A stretch of DNA of 64,000 nucleotides from Archilochus colubris. Taxonomy: Eukaryota; Chordata; Aves; Apodiformes; Trochilidae. A model generated the notes under the pieces. It saw only the letters and a program-made list of their open reading frames with translations. It was not told the DNA's origin and made no database searches. Of this stretch, positions 13,617-26,552 are shown piece by piece. The DNA lies in contig CM041115.1 in the NCBI GenBank assembly GCA_023079485.1, forward strand, positions 23,862,863-23,926,862, written 5' to 3'. The number at the start of each line of letters is the position of its first letter. The first letter of the stretch is position 1. A program made the translations under genes and the position numbers.

Positions 13617-14475
13617 ATTGAATGGAACAGAACAGAATGGAATGGAACAGAACAGGAAAGCACAGGACTGTTTCACCTGGAAGGGACTAGTCCACTGACA
13701 CTAGTTCCTGACTACTTCAAGGCTGACAGAAGGTTAAAGCATATTGTTAAAGACATGACTGGTTTGGGTCATTGACCACCTCTCTGGGAAGCCTGTCCCG
13801 GTGTTCAATCACCATTTCAGTATAGAAATGTTTCCTAATGCCTGACACAGTTGTGAATCATTCCCATGCATCCTGTCACAGGATCCCAGGGAGAAGAGTT
13901 CAGCACCTCCCTCTCCGGTCCCCGTCCTCCAGAAGCTGTAGAGGAATACTGTCACCCCGCAGCCTCCTAGACAAATCCAAAACAAACAAACCCAAACACC
14001 TCATCTGGTCCTCACAGGAAATGCCCTCCAGCTCTTCCACCAGATCTGTAACCCTGCTTTTGATACACTCAAGGACCTGCACAGTCTTCTTAAATAATGA
14101 AGCCCAGACCTGCAGAGCACTCAAGGTGAAGCTGCACCAGCACTGAAAACAGTGGAATAATCCCCTCTGTGGACCACCTGGTTGTGATGTGTTTTAACTC
14201 ACCCCGGGATGGTATTTGCCACTGTGGCTGCCAGGGCACACAGCTGGCTCCTGTTGAGCCTGCTCCCAACCAGCACCCTCGGATCCCTCTCGGCTGTTTC
14301 AGATGCTCTTTCCCTGAGTGTACTTTTATCCAGTGTTACTGGATCTGAGGTGCAGAAGCTGACATTTGGACTTGTTAATTCATGCCAGTGCTGAGTGCCC
14401 AGCTCCCCAGTCTATTTAGATCCAGCTGCAAGGCATCTTGTCCCTCAAGAGAGTAAACAGCACCTCCCAAAAATG
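13617..14475 (-). mobile_element. Old CR1 LINE 3' end, minus strand, with GGAAT/GGAAC-type tail
   Basis: The 3' tail is a degenerate AATGGAACAGAACAG repeat at 13618-13660. It is followed by minus-strand CR1 3' sequence (CACCTCTCTGGGAAGCCTGT near 13778 and GTTCAATCACCATTTCAGTA near 13802). Further into the element come CTCTTCCACCAGATCTGTAA near 14033 and GCCACTGTGGCTGCCAGGGC near 14217. No intact ORF remains. The tail and divergence suggest an older subfamily than the copies at 5.6 and 9.97 kb. The right limit is approximate. Confidence 0.8.
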
Positions 14476-14739
14476 ATTCTGTGAATATCTTTGGTAGGAC
14501 TTTTCTGTCCTCTGAAATTAAATGCTATTTCTTGTCTGTTATCTACCAAAGTCAGAGATTACAGTAAGGGTGGAGAATCATAGATTGTAATAGATACAAA
14601 CCTAGCAATCCTGTTGAAAAATGCTACCTTATTTCCAGTATATCATACAAATTCATACGTACCACATAAACTCACATGTAACACATAAATCAACCGGACA
14701 TATTAGATCTATATCAGGGTTGCTCACCTTTATTTGTTG

Positions 14740-14870
14740 AGCCACCTTTGACAGCACAGTGCAGGGTCATCAAGATGATGAAAGGACTGGAGCGTCTCTG
14801 CTATGAGGAAAGGCTGAGAGAGCTGCAAGTGTTCAGCCTGGAAAAGGCTCAGGGGGATCTGATACGAGCA
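14740..14870 (+). mobile_element. Internal CR1 3'-region fragment, plus strand
   Basis: A roughly 130-base piece carries the conserved CR1 block CTATGAGGAAAGGCTGAGAG near 14800, followed by TTCAGCCTGGAAAAGGCTCA near 14831. Both ends are missing. It lies in the opposite orientation to the CR1 immediately to its left. Confidence 0.85.
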
Positions 14871-15949
14871 CCATAAGGCTGGCCACGTAAGAAGGGAAAA
14901 ATTAGTGAACAAAAGAAAATGTCTAACAGGCTGGAAACCAGGTTTTGAAACCAGAAACATCATTGAAAAGTGCAGTTGGCCTCTTTGAAGTATAGCTAGA
15001 GTACCTAGAAACCTGAGACATCCTGCAATACCATCAATAAGCACAAAAATCCAAAGAAACTCTAACAGCAACATATTATCTGAAAAAGTGGAAACTATTC
15101 AGGAAAACAATATTGGCCTGAAACAGAAGGAAACACTATCATCTACTGTCTCTGTAATGAGAAAAGCTGGAATTAACCATGTCTATTAGCTACTTGAAGT
15201 GGTGACGTCCTATGATATAAATATCATATAAATGACTATTTAAATGTCATAAAAACATATGATATTTATGTCATACCCTCTATGATATAAAAGTGACTTA
15301 ACTGTTATCTAGGAGCCTTTCTCTCTGAGAACTTTCAGTGCTGCATGTATTTTCCTTTGCTAAAGATGTGTGAATCTATCACAAACTGTCTATGAGGTCT
15401 TAGACTCTCACTGGGGGTGTCTGTTTGACTACAGACTCTATGAAACAGATCGTCTTCGAAGTAGAACTCTGCCTGTTTATTGTATCCGTCTTCCTTCAGG
15501 CCCAGTTTTGGGGTGAGTTTGGTTTGTCCTCCCACCTCCCTCTGGGATTGCTTTGTCCTCGCCTTAGGGATGGTTCGAGCTCTTCCAAAATCTTCCTAAT
15601 ACACCTGATACCAGTATTATATATACATGTAAGTCACCTACTATAACTATATCTGCTGCTATTTTGTTGATAGGTTGCTTCATGAATGATGCTTGTAGTA
15701 ACCTGCAACAGTATATACCTACTTTGTTGTTGCTGTTATTGGTTCTTTCCATACAATTGATTTGCTGCTATTATTAGCTGCTGCCATACTACTGATTGAT
15801 ACTGTACTATTGATATATTTTTTATATACATATATTTGGGTAACCTGTAAGAAAGTAGAGAAATCTTGAGGATAAAAGCTTCCATATCCTTGTGTATCAT
15901 GGAATCCTATGAGTTCATGTTTGTGATCTCTACACACTTGTGCTGGGGC
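14871..15949. other. Intergenic, A+T-rich, with cruciform-type repeat
   Basis: No gene recognised. The main visible structure is the inverted repeat at 15212-15274, listed separately. Confidence 0.5.
15212..15274. repeat. A+T-rich inverted repeat (17 of 18 bp arms), cruciform-prone
   Basis: ATGATATAAATATCATAT at 15212-15229 pairs with ATATGATATTTATGTCAT at 15257-15274 with one mismatch. The 27-base spacer contains a smaller palindrome (ATGAC ... GTCAT). A further direct copy of the CTATGATATAAA arm follows near 15280-15291. This could be a remnant of a short inverted-repeat element or simply a local palindrome. Confidence 0.8.
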
Positions 15950-16018
15950 AGGGGATTGGATCAGATGATCAGGACTGTACCAACACCAATTCTTCTGTCT
16001 TTCTAGGATTGTGTGATA
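15950..16018 (+). mobile_element. CR1 LINE 3'-terminal scrap, plus strand
   Basis: GGGGATTGGATCAGATGATC near 15952 followed by TTCTAGGATTGTGTGATATT resembles the last 70 bases of CR1 3' ends (GGATTGGA.TAGATGATC ... ATTCTGTGAT). It is short and diverged. Confidence 0.6.
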
Positions 16019-19000
16019 TTTGACTTAATTTTGAAAGTTTGTTCTTCTTCCCTTTTTGTTGGAACTTGAAAGCAATAGGCTTGTTTGTGGTAGCAGAACA
16101 GAATGACTGAAATTATATAAAACTTTCCAGCTTGCTTTAGTGATTGAGATTAGTTGGGAGAACATTCAAAGAAAAAATTACAGGGAAACCTAGTATAGAA
16201 AAAAATCATATTTTCAGCAACACAATGTGGTGTTAACACAAGCAAAGAAAAGTCTCTTTCTAAGTCAGATTTTTTTTCTTAGTAATGTGCCTTTAATTGG
16301 AAGGGTGAGGGGGGGAACATGGGTTCCTTGTCAGTTGACTTTGGCAAGTAACTCATCTGTGACAGGTCATCTTGACTTCTACCTGATGTTTGGCTAAAAT
16401 GACCAGTATTAATCACTTCAAAGTAATGCCTCTTTGCCTACCACAAAACAAACAGCACCAGTAGTCACAGGCATCACTCCTATGACATGTTTTGCTTGCA
16501 GAGGTTGTCAGCAAGCACTGAATAGAATTCATGGAGCTGAGTGTGCATGGAAACTTAATAGATTTGGTTTTGTAATTTAATAGGTAACACCACCCACCAC
16601 CAACTCCCAAGCTCCCCCAATCTGTCTGATAAGACTAGGCATTAAATACCAGCTTGTGTATTTATTTGGAGACATATTCCAGTTTTCATGGAAAGAGGGG
16701 AAAATACATAATTCCTCATTATTTTCTTTTCTAATGGCATAAAGTGTGGTGACATTACTATGTTAATATAGTGGTACAGCTGAATACTACATGAGAACTG
16801 GGATCAAGGTAAGTAGCAGAAGGCTTCATTAGGCATGCTACAAAAAGTGTTAGAAAGCTATTTTCATGAAATCTGCTTCAAGAATTACTAATAAAGTTTA
16901 CTCGTAATTAGTGTTCAGTCTTCTTCTGCACCTCTGACTTTAGTGTAATTTTTCTATTTCTTTCAAGGTGTTTAAAAGTTTCTTACAAAATGTTTTATTA
17001 CCATGGATTTTCATGAATATTTGTATGATAGATTTTTGGTGGTGCAACATCTTGATAACCCAGTAGTGTTTCTTTCTGTGGCATTCTTTCTGTGTTTTGT
17101 TAATTTTAAGCACCCATAATTTTGTGTATGTAGAAACAAAAACATACAGAACCACGTTAGCATTGTCATACCCAGAAATGACACTTTGGCTTTCACTGTG
17201 GAGGTACAGTGTGAGCACTATGGCCCATTCTTCTGCAAATAGGAGCAGCAGTATAATAACCCAGGAGTGTGTGATTTATTGTGTGAAGATCACAATCCTG
17301 ATACTTTAGTACAAATTAGTTATCTGAAGTCTGTCTTTAAATGAACCATTTGTAAATTAATAGACAGGAGCCACAGTCTTCCAGCTGTATTGCTGTCAAC
17401 TGAGAGCATGCAGGACCTTGCTGTGGGCTTTACTCTTCTCTTTACTCTTTACTCTTCTGAGAATTTGGGTCTATGTCAGAGAAAAATAGATGGGTATGAG
17501 CTGCATTTGCAGAAGGATGAAATCTATGAGGACAGCCATGTCCTTGCTCCAAAGTGGTTTTGCATTGGCAAAGTTCTTAAACATGCTGCTTTGTGATTGG
17601 CTGTGCTAGGTCAGTTCACATATTTTACCCAAACTCTGCAGTTTAATGTCATAGAAGATAATCTCCAGACACCTACAGCACAAATAATTATTGTGTGTAA
17701 ATCATATACAACTTGTTCTCTGCTGACTGTCTTCACTCTTGTTGGCAGAGGGTCAACCTGTTCTCCATGGACTTCTCCATGGGCTGCAGGAGAATCTTTG
17801 CTCCATAAACTGCAGCTTCTCTTCCCTCTGTTTCCTCTCTGATCTTGATGTGTGCAGGGCTGTCCTCAGATTTTCTGTGCACCATTTTACTCCTTTTTAA
17901 GATATGTTATTGTGGAGTCACCATAATCTTGGCTGAGGGACTCAGTTGTGGCCTACAGTGGTTCTGTTGCAGCTGCCTGGAAGTGTTTGTGTGTGGGGCA
18001 GATCCATCCCCTTCCCACTGATGCCACCCCTGCAGCCCCCCTGCCAGCACCTGGGCACCTGAACCCAGTACAAGTTCTGTTCGACAGTGTTCTAAACTTG
18101 GATTCACCAATACCAGGGCCACACAGAACGGAGCAAGAATCGGATGAACTTCTTAAATTTGTTCCTGAAATGAGATTGTAGTTCAGAAACTTCATGCTGA
18201 TGCATTTTAGAAAACCCAGTTATTATTCTGAAAAAGTCAAAATTGTTTCAACCACCTGCCACGCCTTACATCTTTTACAAAATCACCTAAAGCATTGGTA
18301 ATGATTGGTATGCAGTCGATACTGCCATGTTGGTTTTCCTTACATCTCAATAAAAAGAGAGGTACAAATAAAAGACTTTTATTTAGTTTAAAATTATCAA
18401 TTGATTTTTTTTATGGTGTAGGCAGAAGCAAATAGATAATTGGTAACCTTTGTAACATTATAGCCCATGCAAGTACGTAACAATAAATATATAAGTAATG
18501 ATATAGAACTTGACTATAAGCATCTGTTGGGTTAACAGACTTTAATGTGTAAGTAAACAGCCAAAATGGTATGCGTGGTATGCTGTTCTGGCAACAAAAT
18601 AAAATGCTAGAAATCCAGACAGTATCAAGACATCATGAACATGATATGAAATGCATGCACAATTAAATCAAGAATACATTGTAATAATTCAGTGCTAGCA
18701 GCAATGGAAACATTATCAGTGAACTTGGTGTTATGAATATGGAAAACTATCAAGTAGAAAGGAACAAACTTTTCTGTAGAAGTATTCGTAGGGAAGGAAT
18801 GGCTTAATCTTATTAATCTTTTCTTCACAGATGCTGTGTACAGAACTCTTACATTTGTGGAGCACTGCTGTATCTATCCCTGGCAATCTGTACTACTCTG
18901 TAATGTGGTAGGTTTGAAAACATGCATATATTAGAATAGTAACACACTTTACATGTTGTATTAGCTAAGGAGCACTCCTACTTTTGTGGCCTAGAAAATA

Positions 19001-19208
19001 TATGAATGTCCATGCTGTAATAATTTTGTTTATAATATACATAGCATGCTATGCATAGAAGAGTACTCTAGGATATTCAGGGTCATCTACCATCTTCTAA
19101 TGTGGGGTGCATTGTTCTTCAAGGCTGTGACAAAATCAATTTTTATTTTCAAGCTACAGAAGCATATTTTGCTTCATTGGCAATTGCTTCATTTTTTACA
19201 TCTAGCTG

Positions 19209-19258
19209 AAAAAAAAAAAAAAGAAAAGAAAGGAAAAAAAAGAAGAAAAAAGCCTTGA
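19209..19258. repeat. A-rich low-complexity tract
   Basis: Runs of A interspersed with single G bases (AAAAGAAAAGAAAGG-type units). Simple sequence without coding meaning. Confidence 0.8.
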
Positions 19259-19679
19259 AAAGCAAAAAGACTTCAATTACTATATGCCTTGCTGTTTAAC
19301 ATGTAGTTAGAAGGAGATACAGTGAGACACATGACTAGCTCTCTGCCTGAAGCACTAGACCCAGGTTTTTAAAAATTGTGTTACATCATGTGGCAAAGTA
19401 AGAAGCCGGGCGAGGAGGGCAGCTTGAGACTGTGAGGAGCACAGGAAGGCTGTGGGAGCCCAGAATGGGGAGGAACAGACAGGGTGCTTAGACAGCACTC
19501 CAGCTGCCTTCAAGGCAAAATGTTGCACTGGAGGCAAGAGCAGTGCAGGCAGCATTTGTACTTCGGTTCCTACAAAGGTGTTTACATTTTCAGGACACAG
19601 TCTGATTCTGTCTCTCCCTGTTTGGTACACCCAGCTCCTAGAGAAATATCTCCTGCTTAGAGCATTTAACTACACTTTA

Positions 19680-19910
19680 ATCCTCTTTCTGGTTTTCCAT
19701 TTATGTGCATTTCCCCCACTTCTGTTGCTTTTGTTTCTCTCTTCTTTTTTGTGCCTCTTATTGTTTCTTTTGCTTTCCTAGCTTCCACTTCTTTATGGTG
19801 TACTTTGCAGTTCTTGTCATTCCAACTACAGAGAAGTTTGCTTCTCCTCCTTCCCTTTCTCTTGCCCTCTCCTTTTATTTTGTTCTCTCCTCCTCTAAAC
19901 TAGCTTCTTT
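19680..19910. repeat. Pyrimidine-rich low-complexity stretch
   Basis: About 230 bases dominated by T and C on the plus strand. They give Phe/Leu/Ser-rich open frames in more than one frame, which are compositional artefacts. Confidence 0.7.
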
Positions 19911-22657
19911 TCAGCCAGCTGAATGTTAGCATGAGGAAGCAATCTAAACTTAAGTGTGAGGTGGCAAGAAGTTAGATTGTTAGCTATACAGAATGATGAG
20001 GAACAATAAGTATTGCTGTTGCTTAGGGGTCATGTTGGACTTACACTATGACACTAAGAAATAAACCAGTGCCAGGGCCTTAAAAAGTCTATCACTCCCT
20101 TATTTACCTCTAGTTTCTTAAGTTTAGGGGCAGAGCTGAGTTCTTTCATTTCTTTTGTTTGTTAAGAGTCTTCCTGTCCCATGTAGTTCTCATTTACATT
20201 TTTTTTTTTATATTTTAAGGAAACAATCAAAGTGATGCACACACAAACATGTCAGTCAGGTGTAACCACAATTACAAGAGAACTCTCAGAAAAGGGGCAA
20301 ACGTTCCAGATGTTCCTTTTGTTCAGCATGACTTAATGATTACAGAAAATAAACTTTATCAGGCTGAGTTCCTGAACTTTGAAGCAAGAAATGTCCCCCA
20401 TAGCCCCTTGTGATAAACAGAAAATCTACTAGGCAATTTAGTGGTCCAGTCTTACTTTGAGCAATCTCTCTGCAGGCTAAGCATCATTCATATTCAGTGA
20501 CTGGTGTAGAAGCTTGAGGCAATCTTTTCTATATCCGAACTATATGAAGGAAACTTGAAAGGAATTCATGAGCATGCTGTGCAACATGCTTCAGTCTGTC
20601 TTTTCACTTATCAAGTACTTGAGTCTGCAAGATATATGAAGAGCTGGTTATTTCCTTGATCAGTTGTAGGGAGCTGCTGAACTTCTTTTGCTTATGAAAA
20701 CAACACAGGTAAGTGTAGTCACTGAAGAAAAGACCTACTTATTCTGATTACCTACAGCATTTCATAACGATCCCATCTCATCATAGCTCATAACAGGTGA
20801 TGCTCTCCAGACAATGACTGCACTTTCTGCATTCAAGTGACAGTGAAAGAGGACTGCTTTTCCAGGAACAGCAATCCTTTGTATACACTTAGTACAAACA
20901 ACGTAAAAAATCCAGTTAGCTGCATGAGTATGACAGCTTTAATTTAGAAGCTGTATTTAAGGTTAGCATTGAAGATCTCAATTGTGAATGCGGCTGTAAT
21001 ACCCAGAGATCAGATGACAGACATAATAGAGATCCAATACCTGTCAAGAAGATTTGGTCCTTACTTAAAATTAAGATTCACAGTGATAAATGTAATGAAC
21101 TTGGGAACAGTAGTCAGGAGTTTCCTCTAGCAGAGCTTCCTACTGATGCCTTGTCTACATTAACACTTTCTTCTATGGATGGGAGACAGCCTCTGTTAAA
21201 ATGTTCATCTTAATTGGCATCTGTGTCATTTGAATCAGGTATTGACTGGTTGCATTCCTGAACTGACTCAAAGTTCTGGCTGGGAGAATCCTCTCAGCCT
21301 GTTTGTCTTGAGTTTTTGGGTTTTTTTTTGCTTAGTTTTAGAATACCCTAGGTTTATTTCTGTGGCATGTAGAGGTCTAATGATCCTCTAGGAAACAGAA
21401 CTGAGGATCTCTTGGCAATGATGCCCCCTAAAACCTGCATTCAAAAGGTGGAGGAGAGGAAAAGAAGAGATGTTAGCTTCAGATAAACATGGTTTCTGTT
21501 GTGTTTGAACAGCATGGAGCTCAAACAACAGCAGACTGACTGATTATCTGAGTCCCTTGTTATTTGCCAGCCGGCATGACAAGCCTAACTTTGAGGTTAA
21601 AGATGCTCACTAAGTATATTAAAAAACCCTGCCTTTTACAACAGTATCAGAATATACCTAGTCCTCTGGAACAGGCATAGCAACAGCTCCCTGGAGATGA
21701 AGGTTTTAGCACATAATTTCTCCTTGTCTTATTCCAAAGCTATACTTCTGGAGCTCCTCTAAAGTGATAGGAAAGTTTGAGAGTAATCTCCCTTCTGTGC
21801 TTGAGAATGAGTGTACTCAGTCGTGGTTTACTAAAAAGGTGACAATGTACCCATTAGGTAGTATTCTTTGAAAAAGATATCCTTTTCTCCACAGGAAGCT
21901 CACCTTCTAAATGTTCATGGATCTTCCCAGCATCTGTTTTTCTGCTGTTATAAGGTACCAATCTAAACTGTCAGAGCATGATTTAAAGTCCTGGAGAAAA
22001 TGTTTTTTTTTCTCTTGGTAAGACAGATTGTTACATCTTACCACCCAATTATCTTTACTATTTAAATAGATTTAAGTTCTGCAAAGGAGCCTGAGCTTAA
22101 GCAAAATAAAACAGGATCATCTGGTTCTTCTTTGGATAGGGATAACTTGTCATAATCTTGACAAACGCTTTGAAAAACCACATCACACAGAAATTTATGT
22201 TCAATAAACATTAGCTAAAGACAATTTTTTTTCTTGCTTTGATAGAAGGATCCGATTTTGCTGCTTCTAATTTTAGCTCTAAAATTTATAATAAATATCC
22301 TGAAAGAATTCCTTTATATTTTTGGGTGGAAGAAGCACATTTAAGTCAGTTTTCTTTATTAAAAAATCAGAAACTGAGAGATGAGTATGGTTTTCTTAAT
22401 TATTAAGTATGTATTTGTGGTGCTGCAATTTTCTGTCATCTTTTTAGGCAAAGAGAAGAATGGATTTTTACTCAGTGATATGTCAGCTCAAACATCCTCA
22501 AGATGGTTATTGCAGTGGAATCAGCTGTTCAAGTGTACTTTGAAATGTTTAAAATTTGCTTTCATGGCTTTCTTTTTTTTTTTTTCTTATGTTATTACTA
22601 TGTTATAGGTCTGAACACTGGCATATCTTAATGGTCTTTCTAAGTGTATTGTGTACA

Positions 22658-22773
22658 ACATAGTATAGTATAGTATAGTATAGTATAGTATAGTATAGTA
22701 TAATGTAGTACAGTATAGTATAGCACAGTATAGTATAGCACAGTATGGTACAGCATAGCATAACATAGTATAT
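22658..22773. repeat. (TATAG)n pentanucleotide microsatellite, degenerate 3' half
   Basis: A clean run of about eight TAGTA units occupies 22661-22700. It degrades into related units (TATAGCACAG, TACAGCATAG) up to about 22773. On the minus strand it translates into a YTILY-type five-residue repeat within a 125-codon open frame, which is an artefact of the array. Confidence 0.95.
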
Positions 22774-25700
22774 CTAGAAGTATAATATAACCTACTACGC
22801 TTTGGAGGAAATACATAGCTCATACATCTGTGATTAAATTTATTTTTACAATGCTTTTGACCATGGACTGATACTGTGCAGTGGATGCATACATGTGTAA
22901 TATGTAGCAGTGATACAGAGTTCAGAGAAATCATTAGATAATAGCATCCATGTGTGTGATTCAAGTAAAAATCTAATTAGTGAAGTAAGAAATGTGAACT
23001 CCTGCACATTTGTAACACAGTCAAACTTCAGCCTCTGAAAGCTGTAAAATTCTATGCAGAAATGCTTCTTTTTTTAATTGCCATTGGTCCATTGGCATTT
23101 GGTCCATTTGCTTTGTTCCTCTTTTGTGGTGGAAGGCATGTAAGTAGCTATAGCTCTTAATGGCATGTTGAACATCAGAATTACTTCTTGGACGTACTGC
23201 AGACATCTGGGAGCAGTGATGTATGAGCAGGTGAGCAAATGTTGAACCAGTGCAGTGCAGTGCTGCTGCACTTTTTTCCTGTAAATAGCCCAGATCCTAT
23301 TGCACAGTAACTATTGAACAGTACTCTTGCTAGGAAATTTTTTTAAAATGGAAGATGCATTCAGGGTTGTACATTCAGCCCAGAGTGTAATGTGCTGTTA
23401 CTTTCTGTTTTAATTTTAAACCTCTTGCATTAGTTCTCAGTACTTTTCTCTGCTCACTGTGTAAGCAAGAAGGTGAGTCCAGGAGACGTGTCTTTACTTG
23501 AGAAGGAAGATGAACAGATTGCTCTGTGACTTGCTTTAACTTTTCACTCATCCTCTGGAAGCTGACATGGATAAAATATAGGAATTGCACCTCTACAGAC
23601 TTGTAAATAGCAGTGATAGGTAAGAGACTGTGATACTGGCTAAAAGAGGTCATCATGCTTCTTACTATATGCTCAGCTACTGGCAGGAAACATTTGTGAG
23701 CATACCTGTAAAAGCTAGTGAGAAATGAGATATGCTAACCTGCTTCCTTTGGGTGGTTAATCTCAGTGCTGATATGCTAGTATATGGATGTAGATCGCTT
23801 CACATATAGATGTTTTTGTGGTCCTCAGTGTTCTGTTTATATAACCTCATTGAAAACACCTATTTGCAGCTAAAAATTATCATTCTAATGAAGGTGTACT
23901 GGATCAGAGCTGGATGACATGGCTGGATGACATGGCTGCAGCAAATTGCACTGTGTGCCTCAGGCAGGCAATGGAAAAAAATGTCTTTATGCCCTGGTCC
24001 TACACTTACATGCCAGAGTTAACATATCCATAAGTGTTCATGTGATGAGATCTTATGTCAGCAAGTTTCCCTTTGTGGTGCTTGACCTATGATGTTTTTT
24101 GTAGACAGAAGTAAAAAGTAGATAAGTTTCCTAATGAATTTGGAAAGCAGATGAATATCATGTTTCTCACAAGTAGCAAGATGGCCTGATATTTGAAATA
24201 CTGAGGCATCGGTCTTATGCATTTTGCAGCTCTGAGCAAAGCTTGGGCCCTATCTTTATGCCCCTAAAAATAACAGTTGCTTTGCTTTCCTGAGCTCCTC
24301 AGGGCTCATACTGATCCTCTTCCCCTACTCCCCTGGCTAATTTTCTGACTTCTTCAGTCGAGGAACCACATCCAGGTTTTGACCTCATGCAGTGATCTCT
24401 GGTACTGCTGCTGAATCTGTGGCTACCTATTGGCAGTAGCTGGATAGAAGACATGTTAATGGCTCTGTGCTCCAAATACATCAGTGTATATCTTACATAT
24501 TCCCCGTGAACCAAACAGGTAACGTGTCTTAGCGTGAAACAGATCTTTAGGAACAGAAGACATGGGATTGCTTGTAACCTTGGACTGCTTATACCCACGA
24601 CTAGACTTGATTTAGACTGCTCAGCTCTGGGATTGTCATGCAGCTATATGAGCTATTTAAAAATTATAATTAAAGGTTTTTAAACTGGTTGTGAGTTCAC
24701 TGAGCCTTCCCTCTCATGGGATTAATCAGTGATTTATGAATATATAATGATTTTAACTGACTTAGGGGGTAATTTATGTCAAGATGTCCATGATATATGG
24801 ATCTAAATAGACTAAACAAAAGGAAAAAGGAACCATATGTTCTGCAGAAAAATGTCCACCGTCAGACTGATTCAAGACTGGTGTTTGAAAAACGTGTTTA
24901 GAAAATCAGAAATAAATTTATTTAAATTTCTTATGCTGTCTAGATCTCATTGTCACCAAGTACATACTACCTAACAAACAAGATTAGAAACCTGAATTTT
25001 TAAGTTTTTTCAGCACTTCAAGAATTGTTCAAACAGATGTGTTTTTATGAACATTTATAGTAATTTATTCCTGATCTTCACCTTGTTCATGGAACAGAGT
25101 TTTCACAGCTACAGGATGGACACAGAGATCCCAGCATCCCACCGCCCAAGTTCAAACATTACGTGAACCAAACATGAAAATGGAAGTGGTGTTTCCTGGG
25201 AGTAGCAAGGTTTTATCTAGGGCAGGAGTTTAAAAGCAGAGGTATCATTCTTTGTCATTTGCCTACATCCCTGGTAAGGTTTGTCAGGTAAGAAATCTCC
25301 TTCTCTTATGCAGGAGCCTGAGCAAGTTAATGATCACAAGAAAAACATTTATGCATATTCTTAAAACTGCAGATGTAAACCTTGTATGTTGTTCATTAGG
25401 AAGACTCATGCATGCAAACTTAAACAAATGCATGGCCACTTGTGGGACCAGGGCTTAACTTCCTGCCCGAGGGGAAGAATCATAGATGTGTGCAACAATT
25501 AAAAAGTTGGACTGGTGTGTGCTCCAGAAACTATAAAGAGCAACTGCAAAGGCAATCACAAGTTCTTTTATGCCCTACCTTTTCTTAATTTATTTTTAAG
25601 CACTACAGGGCTGTAGTTTTAAAATCAAATTTATCAATAGGAACCTCAGTTTTTAACGGTGTGCCGGAGAAAACATTTCCTGTCAAGGCTTCTTTCGAAG

Positions 25701-26524
25701 GCAATCTCTTCTAGATCCCTCACCGGTGTTTGCAGAAGGCTTTCTGCGCTAAGCACCGCACAAACCTCGCTCCCCGACCCGACGGCCACAGTTAGCCCAA
25801 TCCCTCCCCACCGCCGGCCCGGGGGGCAACAGGACCTCAGCCCCAGGCAAGCTGTCGGCCCAGCAGGGGCAGTGCTGCCGAGGCGTGCGGGCCCGGCTGC
25901 CGGGAGGGCAGGGGTAGCAGGAGCCGGTGGGGAAACGCGCAGGGGCGGGCTGGGACCGTCGACCTCGCTCCACCGCTGGCAACCGGCAGAGCTGAACCCC
26001 GGCAGAGGGCAGCGAGGGTCCGGCCCCGGACTTGGGAAGCCTGCGGGGTACTGTGAGGTGCGGCGCGGTGCCGCGGGCTGCGCCGGTTCCGGTGCCGGGC
26101 GGGCGTGGAGCTGCCAGCCCACGGGCGGAGGCGGCTCTTTGTCCTGGCAGGTGCCGGCTGCCGGCCTCCTTCCCGAAGCCGCCCCGGTCCGGCGACCTCC
26201 GCTCTGGGGTAATCCTGCGGGGCGGGCGGAAGCCGGCGGCTGCCCGGTGGCTGGGTCGCTCCCGGCGCCCGGCAGCGCTGCCCCCATCCTTCCGCCCCCA
26301 CCGTAGGACAAGAAGAGCGGCTGCCGGTGCCCCCATTGCGTGGCCGCAGGCAGTTAGGGGGATGCGGGCCCGCGCCCACCGGGCACTGCCACCGCCTTCC
26401 TCCGCTAGCGGGTTCCGCGGGGTCGCCGGCGGGAACTTCTCCTCGGGTCGCGGAGGCGAAGAGGGATCCTCCGCCGCCTGCTGCTCCACACAAAGAGAAA
26501 GAGGAGGCGCGGAAACGTGCGCGG

Positions 26525-26552
26525 ACGGGGCGGGGGACGGGGCGGGTGGGCG
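26525..26552. promoter_or_regulatory. Tandem GC boxes (Sp1/KLF-type sites)
   Basis: Two GC-box motifs stand close together: GGGGCGGGGG at 26527-26536 and GGGGCGGGT at 26539-26547. They lie about 350 bases upstream of the EPB41L4A start codon inside the CpG island. Sp1/KLF factors commonly bind such sites in TATA-less promoters. Use in this gene is inferred from position only. Confidence 0.6.

Larger units (their letters stand above)
16019..25649. other. Intergenic sequence upstream of EPB41L4A, no gene seen
   Basis: About 9.6 kb of A+T-rich sequence. It holds a pyrimidine-rich block (19.68-19.91 kb), an A-rich tract (19209-19250), the pentanucleotide array at 22.66 kb and many short overlapping open frames with no family motifs. 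By synteny with human this is where an antisense RNA like EPB41L4A-AS1 might run on the minus strand, but I could not recognise exons. Confidence 0.5.

Noticed and set aside
19703..19929. Phe/Leu/Ser-rich open frames resembling membrane segments
   Set aside because: They come from a pyrimidine-rich tract, appear in more than one frame, and have no other gene features.
22587..22964. 125-codon minus-strand frame with a YTILY-type repeat
   Set aside because: The repeated residues are a direct translation of the TATAG pentanucleotide array.
16019..25649. Exons of EPB41L4A-AS1, its hosted snoRNA, or the neighbouring APC gene
   Set aside because: Looked for because of human synteny, but no long APC-type coding exon and no box H/ACA structure could be recognised by eye.
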